Of a stretch of DNA of 64,000 nt, positions 32,967-41,295 are shown piece by piece. Positions within the stretch are counted from its first letter, which is position 1. Every line of letters starts with the position of its first letter. The notes below the pieces were generated by a model. That model saw only the letters and a list, made by a program, of their open reading frames with translations. It was not told the origin of the DNA and searched no databases. Origin of the DNA: an uncultured Alphaproteobacteria bacterium (GTDB lineage: Bacteria > Pseudomonadota > Alphaproteobacteria > CAAGCB01 > CAG-977); assembly GCA_934277945.1 (NCBI GenBank), contig CAKQWA010000003.1, positions 62,001-126,000 of the forward strand. Reading direction: 5' to 3'. Made by a program: the position numbers and the translations under genes.

Positions 32967-35129
32967 TTAAACCGCCGGCGCGATGCCGTATCCGCAATAG
33001 GCGGGCGTTTCAAAAACGCGTATCGACAAGATGTTTTTGAACGTCAGCGATTTGTCCTTGAATGTCAAAACGCCGTCGTGTTCGGGCAAATCGCCGTGCG
33101 CCGCCTGATACGCCTTGACGTCCGCCAGACTCATGCGTCCCGCCGCCGCGAAATCGACGTGCCAGCCGAGCAGGCGGTCGTTCGCTTTGACCAGAATGTG
33201 CGGCTTGCCGTCGTTGCCGTCAACCTGCGCGGATTCCGAATCCGCCGAAAAAACAACGGCATCGTTCAAGGGCGCGGGGACGGGCGCAAACGCGTATGCG
33301 GGTATCGTTGCCGCCGGTGCCGCGGACACTGCGACCGTCGCGGGCGGAGCGTCCGGTGCGACCGATGCGTTCGTTGTCGCGGGCGCGGTCGTTTCTGCAA
33401 CGGGCGCGGGCGTTTCAATCAGCGTCAGCGCGGACAGGTTCGCGAAATAAAGCATATCGCCGTTCGTGTTGACGACAACGCCGTTCGCGCCGCCCAAATC
33501 CATTGTCACGCCGCCCTGATTCGCCAGCGGAATAATGCTGACGCCGCTGAAAAACAGCGTCGCACTCTGCACGGGATCGGGCGAAAATTCGGGAACGGGG
33601 ACGTTCGCCATGTTCGCGAAAGGCATGACGTCGCCCGTCGCGCCAATCAACTGCCCCTGACAATACATATCGGGCGACAGTTCGATTTGCTGTCCCGCCG
33701 CCGCTTCAACGGGCGAAACGGAAATCTGGTTCAGCACAATCATCCAGCGCGACAAATCCGCCGTGTCGATTGTGACGCTCTGCGCCGCGCTTTCCGCCGT
33801 AAACGATTTTTGCCCGTCGCCATCCTTGAACACAAATCCTTCCTGTGCCGCCGGTGCGACCGGAGCGTCCGGTACGACCGATGCCGCGGGCGGAACGACC
33901 GTTTCAGGTTCTGCAACCGTTTCGACGGGAGCGGCAACGTCAGGCTCGGGGATTGCTTCGGCGGGTGCGACCGTTTCGGGTTCGGGGGCTGTTTCGACGG
34001 GAGTGGCAACGTCAAGCTCTGCAACCGTTTCTGCGGGGGGGACGTTCTCGACTTCCGCCGTTTCTCCGGCAAGAACTTCCTGCGCGGTTTCCGCCTGTTG
34101 CGTCATATCGGCGGTTTCCTGCATCGCCGCCGCCTCAACGTCCGGCGCGGGTGCGCTTAACGTGTCGGATATTTCCGGCGGATCCAATTCTTCTTGCGTT
34201 TCTTCCGCAATTTGTGCCGCCGCCGGTGCCGCGGGCACGGCGACCGCCGCGGGCGGAGCGACCGTTTCAGGCTCTGCAACCGTTTCAACGGAAGCGGCAA
34301 CATCAGGTTCGGCAACCGTTTCGACAGGGGTGATGTTTTCAACTTCGGGCGTTTCCAATTCCTCTGCGGAGTAGATTTTATCTTCCGGAGTCAGCGACTG
34401 TGCGCCGCCGTCAATCACCGTTTCCGTTTCCGGTGTTTCCAGCGTTTCCTGCAATGTCGCCGCCGGAGCGTCCGCCGCCGCGGGCGGAACGACCGTTTCA
34501 GGTTCTGCAACCGTTTCGACGGGTGCGACTGCCGGAGCGGCAACATCAGGTTCGGGGATTGTTTCGACGGGGGTTATGTCTTCGACCGCGACTTCCGGAG
34601 CGACCGGAGCGGCGGTTTCAGGCATTTCCAGCGACGCGAAATCATACGTTTCCGCAGACGGAGCGACCGTTTCAGGCTCTGCAACCGTTTCGGCGGGAGT
34701 AATGTTTTCAACCGTTGTCGCCGGAGCGGGCGTTACATTTTCAACCGTCGGCGTTTCTCCCAATTCGTCAAGTTTTTCCACGCCGAAATCCTGCATCGCC
34801 TGATCCGCCGGAACTTCGACGTACTCGTACTGTTGCGCGTCCGCGGGAACTTGATCCGCCGGAACTTCGACGTACTCGTACTGTTGTGCGTCCGCGGGAA
34901 CTTGATCCGCCGGAACTTCGACGTACTCGTACTGTTGTGCGTCCGCGGGAACTTGATCCGCCGGAACTTCGACGTATTCGTACTGTTGTGCGTCCGCGGG
35001 AACTTGATCCGCCGGAACTTCGACGTATTCGTATTGTTGTTCGTCGACCGGAGCGGCGGGCGTTTCGGGAACGGCGGGCGTTTCAACGGGCGTGATATTC
35101 TGAACGGCGGGCGTTTCTTCGGGAATCAT
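32967..35129 (-). CDS. Large acidic Pro/Val/Glu/Ala repeat protein with two similar C-terminal modules
   Basis: A 720-residue protein I cannot assign to a family. After residue ~25 there are five copies of a 17-residue unit (QQYEYVEVPADQVPADA), then ~400 residues of irregular repeats such as VENITPVETVAEPDVAAPVETVAEPETV, strongly acidic and probably unfolded. The C-terminal ~270 residues look folded and hold two modules that end alike: LYFANLSALTLIETPA and LTFKNILSIRVFETPA. No signal peptide, membrane helix or LPXTG is present, so it is likely cytoplasmic, perhaps a scaffold. The start at 35129 follows AAAGGA and is preferred over one eight codons upstream. Confidence 0.8.
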   Translation of the reverse strand: MIPEETPAVQNITPVETPAVPETPAAPVDEQQYEYVEVPADQVPADAQQYEYVEVPADQVPADAQQYEYVEVPADQVPADAQQYEYVEVPADQVPADAQQYEYVEVPADQAMQDFGVEKLDELGETPTVENVTPAPATTVENITPAETVAEPETVAPSAETYDFASLEMPETAAPVAPEVAVEDITPVETIPEPDVAAPAVAPVETVAEPETVVPPAAADAPAATLQETLETPETETVIDGGAQSLTPEDKIYSAEELETPEVENITPVETVAEPDVAASVETVAEPETVAPPAAVAVPAAPAAAQIAEETQEELDPPEISDTLSAPAPDVEAAAMQETADMTQQAETAQEVLAGETAEVENVPPAETVAELDVATPVETAPEPETVAPAEAIPEPDVAAPVETVAEPETVVPPAASVVPDAPVAPAAQEGFVFKDGDGQKSFTAESAAQSVTIDTADLSRWMIVLNQISVSPVEAAAGQQIELSPDMYCQGQLIGATGDVMPFANMANVPVPEFSPDPVQSATLFFSGVSIIPLANQGGVTMDLGGANGVVVNTNGDMLYFANLSALTLIETPAPVAETTAPATTNASVAPDAPPATVAVSAAPAATIPAYAFAPVPAPLNDAVVFSADSESAQVDGNDGKPHILVKANDRLLGWHVDFAAAGRMSLADVKAYQAAHGDLPEHDGVLTFKDKSLTFKNILSIRVFETPAYCGYGIAPAV
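34803..35057 (-). repeat. Five tandem 51-bp repeats within the repeat-protein gene
   Basis: Units begin at 34803, 34854, 34905, 34956 and 35007 and are nearly identical in the first part; the last diverges near its end. The 51-base period is a whole number of codons (17), so copy-number change by slippage or recombination would keep the frame and vary protein length between strains. Confidence 0.95.
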
Positions 35130-35192
35130 GGCAATGCGTCCTTTTAAAATCAATGTGATTCATTGTCCTAAAAACCGGTACGGAAAATCAAG

Positions 35193-35221
35193 AAAAAAAG
35201 GCGGGAAAAACCCGCCTTTTT
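35193..35221 (-). terminator. Rho-independent terminator of pckA
   Basis: AAAGGCGGG (35197-35205) pairs with CCCGCCTTT (35211-35219) around an A5 loop. The A run at 35193-35199 becomes a U tract on the minus strand, ending pckA transcription before the repeat-protein gene. Confidence 0.85.
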
Positions 35222-35240
35222 CTGTTTTGTGTCTGAAAGA

Positions 35241-37079
35241 TTACGGCATCCAGACGTCGTCCGCGCGTTCCAAACGCAAGGACAACAGGCTGATTTCCGC
35301 GACAAATTCTTTCGGCAGACGCTGTTCGTCGCTGAACGGACGGAAGTATTTCTTCTGTTCTTCAACGTCTTTCTGCGCTTCGTCCGTGTCGACGGTCATC
35401 AGCGCGTTGAAGTCGTCGCGCGAATAATTCAGACCTTCCAGATCCAAATCTTCGTAGTACGGCGTCAGACCCAAAGGTCCTTCCTGCGCGCCGACGCGGC
35501 TGTGCACGCGGTTGATGATCCATTCAATCACGCGCATATTGTCGCCGTAACCGGGCCACATGAAGTGTCCCTGATCGTCTTTGCGGAACCAGTTGACGCG
35601 GAAGATTTTCGGTTCGTGTTTGACCAGACGTTTCATTTCCAGCCAATGCGACCAGTAGTCAGCCATGTTGTAGCCGCAGAAAGGCAGCATGGCGAACGGG
35701 TCGCGGCGGATTCCGCCGGCGCCTTCCGCCGCGGCAGTCTTTTCGGAACCCATCGTCGCCGCCAGATACACGCCGTGCGCCCAGTTGAACGACTGGTAAA
35801 CCAGCGGGGTGTTGTGCGCCAGACGCCCGCCGAAGATGAACGCGGAAACGGGCACGCCTTCCGGATTTTCCCATTCCGGATCAATCGTCGGGCATTGACG
35901 CGCGGGCGCGGTGAAGCGGGAGTTCGGATGCGCCGCCGGCGTTTCGCTTGCGGGTGTCCAGTCGTTGCCTTTCCAGTCGATCAGGTGCGCGGGCTTTTCG
36001 TCCGTCATGCCTTCCCACCACACGTCGCCGTCGTCGGTCAAAGCCACGTTCGTGAAGATCGTGTTGGCGCGGCAGGCCTGCATCGCGTTGTAGTTCGTCT
36101 TTTCGGACGTGCCGGGGGCGACGCCGAAGAAGCCGGCTTCGGGGTTGATGGCGTGCAGATAGCCGTCTTTGGACGGTTTAATCCACGCGATGTCGTCGCC
36201 GACCGTCCAGACTTTCCAGCCTTTTTTGCGGAACGTTTCGGGCGGAATCAGCATGGCGAGGTTCGTTTTGCCGCAAGCCGACGGGAACGCCGCCGCAATG
36301 TACGTTTTTTCGCCTTCCGGATTTTCGATGCCGGCGATCAGCATATGTTCGGCAAGCCAGCCTTCGTCGCGCGCCTGAACGGTCGCGATGCGCAGAGCCA
36401 GACATTTTTTACCCAACAGGGCGTTTCCGCCGTAGCCCGAACCGAACGACATGATTTCGCGCGTTTCGGGGAAGTGCGTGATGTAGGTGTTTTCGGGGTT
36501 GCAGGGCCACGCGACGTCTTTTTTGCCGTCGTCCAGCGGCATGCCGACGGAGTGCAGGCAGGGCACGAATTCGCCGTTGCCCAAAATGTTCAGCACTTTC
36601 TGACCCGTGCGCGCCATAATCGCCATATTGACGACGACGTACGGCGAGTCGGTGATTTCAACGCCGATTTTGGAGATGTGCGAACCCAGCGGACCCATGC
36701 AGAACGGAATGACGTACATTGTGCGGCCGTGCATACAGCCCGTGTACAGTTTCGTCAGCGTTTCGCGCATTTCTTTGGGGTTTTTCCAGTTGTTCGTCGG
36801 ACCGGCGTCGATTTCGCGTTCCGAGCAAATGAACGTGCGGGCTTCCACGCGGGCGACGTCCGCAGGGTTGGAGCGCGCCAGATAACTGTTCGGGCGCTTG
36901 GCTTCGTTCAATTTGATGAACGTGCCTTTTTCAACCAGCAGTTTGCACAAAGAATCGTATTCCTCTTTGGAACCGTCGCACCAATACACCGCGTCGGGCT
37001 GGCACATATCGGCGATTTTTTCGACCCATGCGACCAACTTGGCGTTTTCGGTTTTTTCTTTTGAATAATTCGTTTTCAT
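35241..37079 (-). CDS. pckA: Phosphoenolpyruvate carboxykinase, GTP-dependent
   Basis: Interconverts oxaloacetate and PEP with GTP/GDP. The 612-residue length and the P-loop FPSACGKTNLAML near residue 262 identify the GTP-type (animal/actinobacterial) enzyme; the ATP-type has a different length and loop. Other family blocks are FCMGPLGSHISKIGVEITDSPYVV near 150, GGNALLGKKCLALRIA near 235 and FGGRLAHNTPLVYQSFNWAHGVY near 410. ATP-type enzymes are more usual in free-living alphaproteobacteria. The ATG at 37079 is preferred; the extra 23 codons to 37148 look unlike coding sequence. It is a single-gene unit with its own terminator. Confidence 0.95.
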   Translation of the reverse strand: MKTNYSKEKTENAKLVAWVEKIADMCQPDAVYWCDGSKEEYDSLCKLLVEKGTFIKLNEAKRPNSYLARSNPADVARVEARTFICSEREIDAGPTNNWKNPKEMRETLTKLYTGCMHGRTMYVIPFCMGPLGSHISKIGVEITDSPYVVVNMAIMARTGQKVLNILGNGEFVPCLHSVGMPLDDGKKDVAWPCNPENTYITHFPETREIMSFGSGYGGNALLGKKCLALRIATVQARDEGWLAEHMLIAGIENPEGEKTYIAAAFPSACGKTNLAMLIPPETFRKKGWKVWTVGDDIAWIKPSKDGYLHAINPEAGFFGVAPGTSEKTNYNAMQACRANTIFTNVALTDDGDVWWEGMTDEKPAHLIDWKGNDWTPASETPAAHPNSRFTAPARQCPTIDPEWENPEGVPVSAFIFGGRLAHNTPLVYQSFNWAHGVYLAATMGSEKTAAAEGAGGIRRDPFAMLPFCGYNMADYWSHWLEMKRLVKHEPKIFRVNWFRKDDQGHFMWPGYGDNMRVIEWIINRVHSRVGAQEGPLGLTPYYEDLDLEGLNYSRDDFNALMTVDTDEAQKDVEEQKKYFRPFSDEQRLPKEFVAEISLLSLRLERADDVWMP

Positions 37080-37222
37080 GGAAAACCCTTCATTGTTAGA
37101 GTTACCGGATGACCGGCATAAAAAGTTTCGCAAAAGATTGTATGCCAATTTAAAAACAAAAAACAGTTTTTTCGTCTTTAAAACGGTATTTTTTATATTT
37201 TAAAGCGTGAAAGCCGACTGTT

Positions 37223-38557
37223 TCAGCGGGGAAAGCGCAACACCGCCTTTAAGCCGCCCAGTTGCGAATCGTCCAGAGAAATCGTGCCGCCGTGCGCCAG
37301 AACGATGTCGCGCGCGATGGACAGCCCCAGACCGACTCCGCCCGTTTCGCTGTTGCGCGATTCGTCCAGCCGGAAAAACGCTTTGAACACGTCTTCGCGC
37401 CGTTCTTTCGGAATTCCCGGTCCGTTGTCTTCGATGACGATTTCGACGAATCTGTCCTTTTGCGTCAGCGAGATGTCTATCTGCGTGCCGAAGCGCAGGG
37501 CGTTCGACAGGATGTTGCCCAGACAGCGTTTGAAGTCGTTGACGCGGATGTTCAGCATGACGTTCGGCTCGGCGGCAAGGCGCAGCGACGTGCCGGCTTT
37601 GCCGTAGGCGGAAATCAGTCCGGCGATCAGCACGGACACGTTCGTTTCGACCGCTTCGCCCGTTTCCAGCCCTTTCATGAAAGACAGATAGCCGTTGACC
37701 ATTTGCTCCATTTCCTCGACGTCGTTCAGCAGTTCGCGGATGCTTTCGTCGTCGCCCATCATCGCCAACTGCAAGCGCATACGGGTCAGCGGGGTGCGCA
37801 AATCGTGCGAAATGCCGGCGAGCATACGCGTGCGTTCGTCGATGTAGCGGCGGATGCGGTCGCGCATCTGAATGAACGACGAAGCCGCCTGCCGCACTTC
37901 AAGCGCGCCTTCGGGCTTGAATTTTTCGACGTTGCGCCCCATGCCGAAACATTCCGCCGCTTTCGCCAGACGGACGATCGGGCGGATTTGGTTTTTCATG
38001 AACAGCGCGGCGATAATCATGACAAGCAGAGTCGTCGCCAGCGTCCACAGCGCGAAAACGTACACGGTCGAACTGAAAAAGCGTTTGTACGGAATCGTCA
38101 GTTGCAAGGTGAAGTCTTTCAGGTGGAACATCAGGCGGATGCCGTGTATTTCCTCGACGTCGGAGATTGTGAACGGGATTTTCATATCCTTTAACGCGGT
38201 ACGCAGTTCGGAGGTTCTCCACACGGTCTGCTTCGTCAGAGGGATGTGCTTGTAAGGCGCAGGCGGCAGGACGGCGAAATCAAGACCCGTGCTGCGATTC
38301 AGCGTTTCAAGAAACGTTTCGAACGTTTCGGGGCTGTTTTTCAAATCCTTTTTCATTTCGATGACGGCGGACACGTCGTCCGTGATGCCCAAAGCCAATC
38401 GGCGACTGACGTTCTGCCAATGCGTGTCGAAGAAAACGACGCTGATGACGATTTCAATCAAAACGACGGGGACGACCATGATCGTCATCGACCGCCACCA
38501 CAGCGAGCGGGGCAGGCAGGTCAGGCGGATTTTGTTCAGAACGCTTTTCAACGACAT
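37223..38557 (-). CDS. EnvZ/OmpR-type sensor histidine kinase
   Basis: A 444-residue inner-membrane histidine kinase. Two membrane helices, near residues 22-42 and 168-190, flank a ~125-residue periplasmic sensor. A HAMP linker follows (IRPIVRLAKAAECFGMGRNVEKF), then the phosphoacceptor box AGISHDLRTPLTRMRLQL near residue 248 and the ATPase boxes DFKRCLGNILSNALRFG, VIEDNGPGIPKER and GVGLGLSIARDIVLAHGG. It reads as EnvZ-like, sensing envelope or osmotic stress, but the signal is not determinable. It follows the response regulator gene, 33 bases downstream, in one operon. Confidence 0.92.
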   Translation of the reverse strand: MSLKSVLNKIRLTCLPRSLWWRSMTIMVVPVVLIEIVISVVFFDTHWQNVSRRLALGITDDVSAVIEMKKDLKNSPETFETFLETLNRSTGLDFAVLPPAPYKHIPLTKQTVWRTSELRTALKDMKIPFTISDVEEIHGIRLMFHLKDFTLQLTIPYKRFFSSTVYVFALWTLATTLLVMIIAALFMKNQIRPIVRLAKAAECFGMGRNVEKFKPEGALEVRQAASSFIQMRDRIRRYIDERTRMLAGISHDLRTPLTRMRLQLAMMGDDESIRELLNDVEEMEQMVNGYLSFMKGLETGEAVETNVSVLIAGLISAYGKAGTSLRLAAEPNVMLNIRVNDFKRCLGNILSNALRFGTQIDISLTQKDRFVEIVIEDNGPGIPKERREDVFKAFFRLDESRNSETGGVGLGLSIARDIVLAHGGTISLDDSQLGGLKAVLRFPR

Positions 38558-38590
38558 TCAAAAAGTCCTTTTTTCAATCAAGGGGCGGAA

Positions 38591-39295
38591 TCAGTCGGGA
38601 ATCAGGGAATAGCCCTTGCCGCGCACGGTTTGGACGTATTTCGGGCGCGACAGGTCGGGTTCGATTTTGCGGCGCAGGCGCGTGATTTGCACGTCGACGG
38701 TGCGCAGATTCGTTTCGTTGCCCGTTTTCGCCGCCAGTTCTTCGCGAGAAATGCCTTGCCCCGCGCGCTCCGCCAGCAAGCGCAGAAGCACGGCTTCGGC
38801 GGCGGGCAGTTTGACTTTTTCGCCGTTTTCGTACAATTCGTTTTCATCCAAATCGTAGGACATTTTGCCGAAACGGATGGCGACGCGCTGTTTTTCGGGC
38901 GGCGCGCTCATCACGCGGCGCAAAATGCCGTTCAGCCTCAAAACCAGTTCGCGCGGGTCGAACGGCTTTGACAGATAATCGTCCGCGCCGGCTTCCAGTC
39001 CCGTGATGCGATTGTCCGCCGCGCCCATCGCCGTCAGCATTAAAACGGGGACGTCGCTGCCCTGCGCGCGCAGGCGTTTCGTGAAATCAATGCCGTTTTC
39101 GCGCGGCATCATGATGTCGACGACCATCAGATCGAAATCGAACCATGAAATCAGCGCGTCCGCCTCTTGCGAATCCGCCGCCGTGAAAACGATGAAGCCG
39201 TTTTCTTTCAGGAACTTTTGAAGCAGGCGGCGCAGGCGGCTGTCGTCGTCAACCACAAGCACCAAAGGGTCGTTGATTTGTTGTATGGATGCCAT
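38591..39295 (-). CDS. ompR: OmpR-family response regulator
   Basis: A 234-residue two-domain regulator. The receiver has the acidic pocket VLVVDDD near residue 16, the phosphorylated aspartate 60 in LMVVDIMMP and K in LSKPFDPRELVLRL. The C-terminal winged-helix DNA-binding domain contains LPAAEAVLLRLLAERAGQGISREEL and TVDVQITRLRRKIEPDLSRPKYVQTVRGKGY. The start at 39295 follows CGAGG; the upstream 14 codons are unsupported. It is the first gene of a pair with the EnvZ-like kinase, its presumed phospho-donor. Confidence 0.93.
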   Translation of the reverse strand: MASIQQINDPLVLVVDDDSRLRRLLQKFLKENGFIVFTAADSQEADALISWFDFDLMVVDIMMPRENGIDFTKRLRAQGSDVPVLMLTAMGAADNRITGLEAGADDYLSKPFDPRELVLRLNGILRRVMSAPPEKQRVAIRFGKMSYDLDENELYENGEKVKLPAAEAVLLRLLAERAGQGISREELAAKTGNETNLRTVDVQITRLRRKIEPDLSRPKYVQTVRGKGYSLIPD

Positions 39296-39340
39296 GCGAA
39301 CCTCGTTTTTTAAACAGGATACACCCGTTTTTTGCAAAAG

Positions 39341-40852
39341 TTAAGACCTGCCGTACAAGACGCGGCGGTAGGACAGCGCTTCGGTCAAATGTTCGGGCTG
39401 GATTGTCGCGGATTGCGCCAAATCGGCGATCGTGCGGGAAACGCGCAGGATGCGGTGGTAGCCGCGCGCGGACAGGCGCATTTTCTCGGCGGCGGCGATC
39501 AGCAGGGCTTGCGCTTTTTCGGACACGCGCGCCGTTTCGTCCATAATCGCGCCCGAAGCGAACGCGTTGTGCGTGATGCCGTATCCGTCGTAGCGTTCCG
39601 CCTGCATTTGCCACGCCGCCGCGACGCGCACCCCGACGGTTTCCGATTTTTCGCCCCGTGCCGCTTTCGCCAGTTCCCACGGCGCCGCGGCGGGCACGTC
39701 GATGTGCAGATCAATGCGGTCGAGCAGGGGACCCGACAGCCGCGATTGGTATTCTTCGGCGCATCTCGGTGCGCGAGAACATTCCTGCCCCGCCATGCCC
39801 AGATAACCGCACCGGCACGGATTCATCGCCGCAATCAGTTGGAACGACGCGGGATATTCGACGTGAATGTTCGCTCTGGCGACGCAGATTTTCCCCGTTT
39901 CCAGCGGCTGACGGAGCGCTTCGAGCGTCGCGCGCTGGAATTCGGGCAGTTCGTCCAGAAACAAAACGCCGTTGTGCGCCAGAGAAATCTCCCCCGGTTT
40001 CGCTTTCTGCCCGCCGCCCGTCAAAGCCGGCATCGACGCGCTGTGATGCGGCGCGCGGAACGGTCTTTGCGTGACCAGCCGCCCCTCTTTGAGCAGACCG
40101 GCGACGGAATGGAGCATACTTGTTTCCAAAATCTCTTTCGCGCTCATCGGGGGCATAATCGAAGGCAGACGCGCCGCCAGCATCGATTTGCCCGAACCGG
40201 GAGGTCCCGACATGAGCAGATTGTGCCGTCCCGCCGCGGCGATTTCCAGCACGCGCTTGGCGTTTTCCTGCCCCTTGATGTCCGACAGGTCTAAAAATTC
40301 CTGATATTCCTCCACGTTCGCGGGTTGAATTTCGGGGGCGGGCGCGTTTCCGGACAGGCAGGCGATTAAATCAAGCAGGTTTTCGGCGGCGATAATCTGC
40401 CCGTTTCCCGACCAGCGAGCCTCTGCGCCCTGAACGGCGGGGCAGACGAATCCCGTGTTTCGCGCGGCGGAATCGACGGCGGCGGGAAGAACGCCCGCGA
40501 CTCCCGCCAATCTGCCGTCAAGCCCCAATTCGCCCATGACGGTCAGATTGTCCGTCGCGTCCTGCGGCAGAACGCCGCACGCGGACAATAAAGCCAAAGC
40601 GATCGGCAAATCGAAATGCGAGCCTTCCTTTAAAACGTCGGCGGGGGCGAGGTTGACCGTAATGCGCTTGGCGGGCAGGGACAGTCCGGAAGACTGCAAA
40701 GCGGCGCGCACGCGCTCCTTGCTTTCGGCGACCGCCTTGTCGGGCAGTCCGACGATGGTAAAAGCGGGCAGACCGTTGGCGACGTGCACCTCAACGGTGA
40801 TCGGTAAAACTTCCATGCCGCGAAAAGCGACCGTGCCGACGCGCGCAACCAT
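39341..40852 (-). CDS. comM: YifB/ComM-family Mg chelatase-like AAA ATPase
   Basis: A 503-residue AAA+ protein with an N-terminal Lon-like/ChlI domain (GLPAFTIVGLPDKAVAESKERVRAAL near 28-54), a Walker A GPPGSGKSMLAARLP near residue 215, LFLDELPEFQRATLEALRQPLE near 298 and a zinc-like CRCGYLGMAGQECSRAPRCAEEYQ near 345. Homologue ComM is a branch-migrating helicase that helps integrate DNA taken up in transformation; YifB itself is of broad distribution, so competence is only a possibility. It lies 9 bases downstream of a small lipoprotein gene. Confidence 0.92.
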   Translation of the reverse strand: MVARVGTVAFRGMEVLPITVEVHVANGLPAFTIVGLPDKAVAESKERVRAALQSSGLSLPAKRITVNLAPADVLKEGSHFDLPIALALLSACGVLPQDATDNLTVMGELGLDGRLAGVAGVLPAAVDSAARNTGFVCPAVQGAEARWSGNGQIIAAENLLDLIACLSGNAPAPEIQPANVEEYQEFLDLSDIKGQENAKRVLEIAAAGRHNLLMSGPPGSGKSMLAARLPSIMPPMSAKEILETSMLHSVAGLLKEGRLVTQRPFRAPHHSASMPALTGGGQKAKPGEISLAHNGVLFLDELPEFQRATLEALRQPLETGKICVARANIHVEYPASFQLIAAMNPCRCGYLGMAGQECSRAPRCAEEYQSRLSGPLLDRIDLHIDVPAAAPWELAKAARGEKSETVGVRVAAAWQMQAERYDGYGITHNAFASGAIMDETARVSEKAQALLIAAAEKMRLSARGYHRILRVSRTIADLAQSATIQPEHLTEALSYRRVLYGRS

Positions 40853-40861
40853 AACCGCCCC

Positions 40862-41158
40862 TTACCAGCGCGGAATGTTCTGGTCTTCGCGGAAGCGGCG
40901 CGTGGGGTACGAATCGGGGCGGGGAATGTCGTCCTTTCCCGTAAAGACGGATTTGTCTTTCAGGCGGACGAAGCCCTCTTTTTTCTCCATGGCGTAGGCG
41001 CATTCGTCGGCGGAAGACTCGTCCGTGTCCATGCAGACGAAAATTTCGCGCGTGACGGGCTGCTGCATGACGATTTCGGCATCGCCCTGCGGAATTAAAA
41101 CCTGCGTGCATCCCGTAAGGAGCGCAATTCCCGCTCCGAAAAACGTTTTTTTAATCAT
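40862..41158 (-). CDS. Small putative lipoprotein
   Basis: A 98-residue protein starting MIKKTFFGAGIALLTGCTQV, a signal peptide with the lipobox LTGC at about residue 17. The mature part is short, with two further cysteines (IFVCMDTDESSADECAYAM) and no recognised domain. The start at 41158 follows AGGTG; a GTG three codons earlier is possible. It sits 9 bases upstream of the comM-like gene on the same strand; no functional link is evident. Confidence 0.7.
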   Translation of the reverse strand: MIKKTFFGAGIALLTGCTQVLIPQGDAEIVMQQPVTREIFVCMDTDESSADECAYAMEKKEGFVRLKDKSVFTGKDDIPRPDSYPTRRFREDQNIPRW

Positions 41159-41295
41159 CAGCGGCACCTGTCATTATGTTTTTTGTTCATTTTTACGCCA
41201 AAATAGTATATTAACGTATTTACACTTACCACATAAGGCAGACGTTTTAAAAGAACTTTTATAAGGAACTTTGTTTCTGAAAAGGAGTGACGCAA

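Noticed and set aside
34803..35057. CRISPR-like regular repeats
   Set aside because: The 51-bp units are contiguous with no spacers, in frame, and encode a clear amino-acid repeat.
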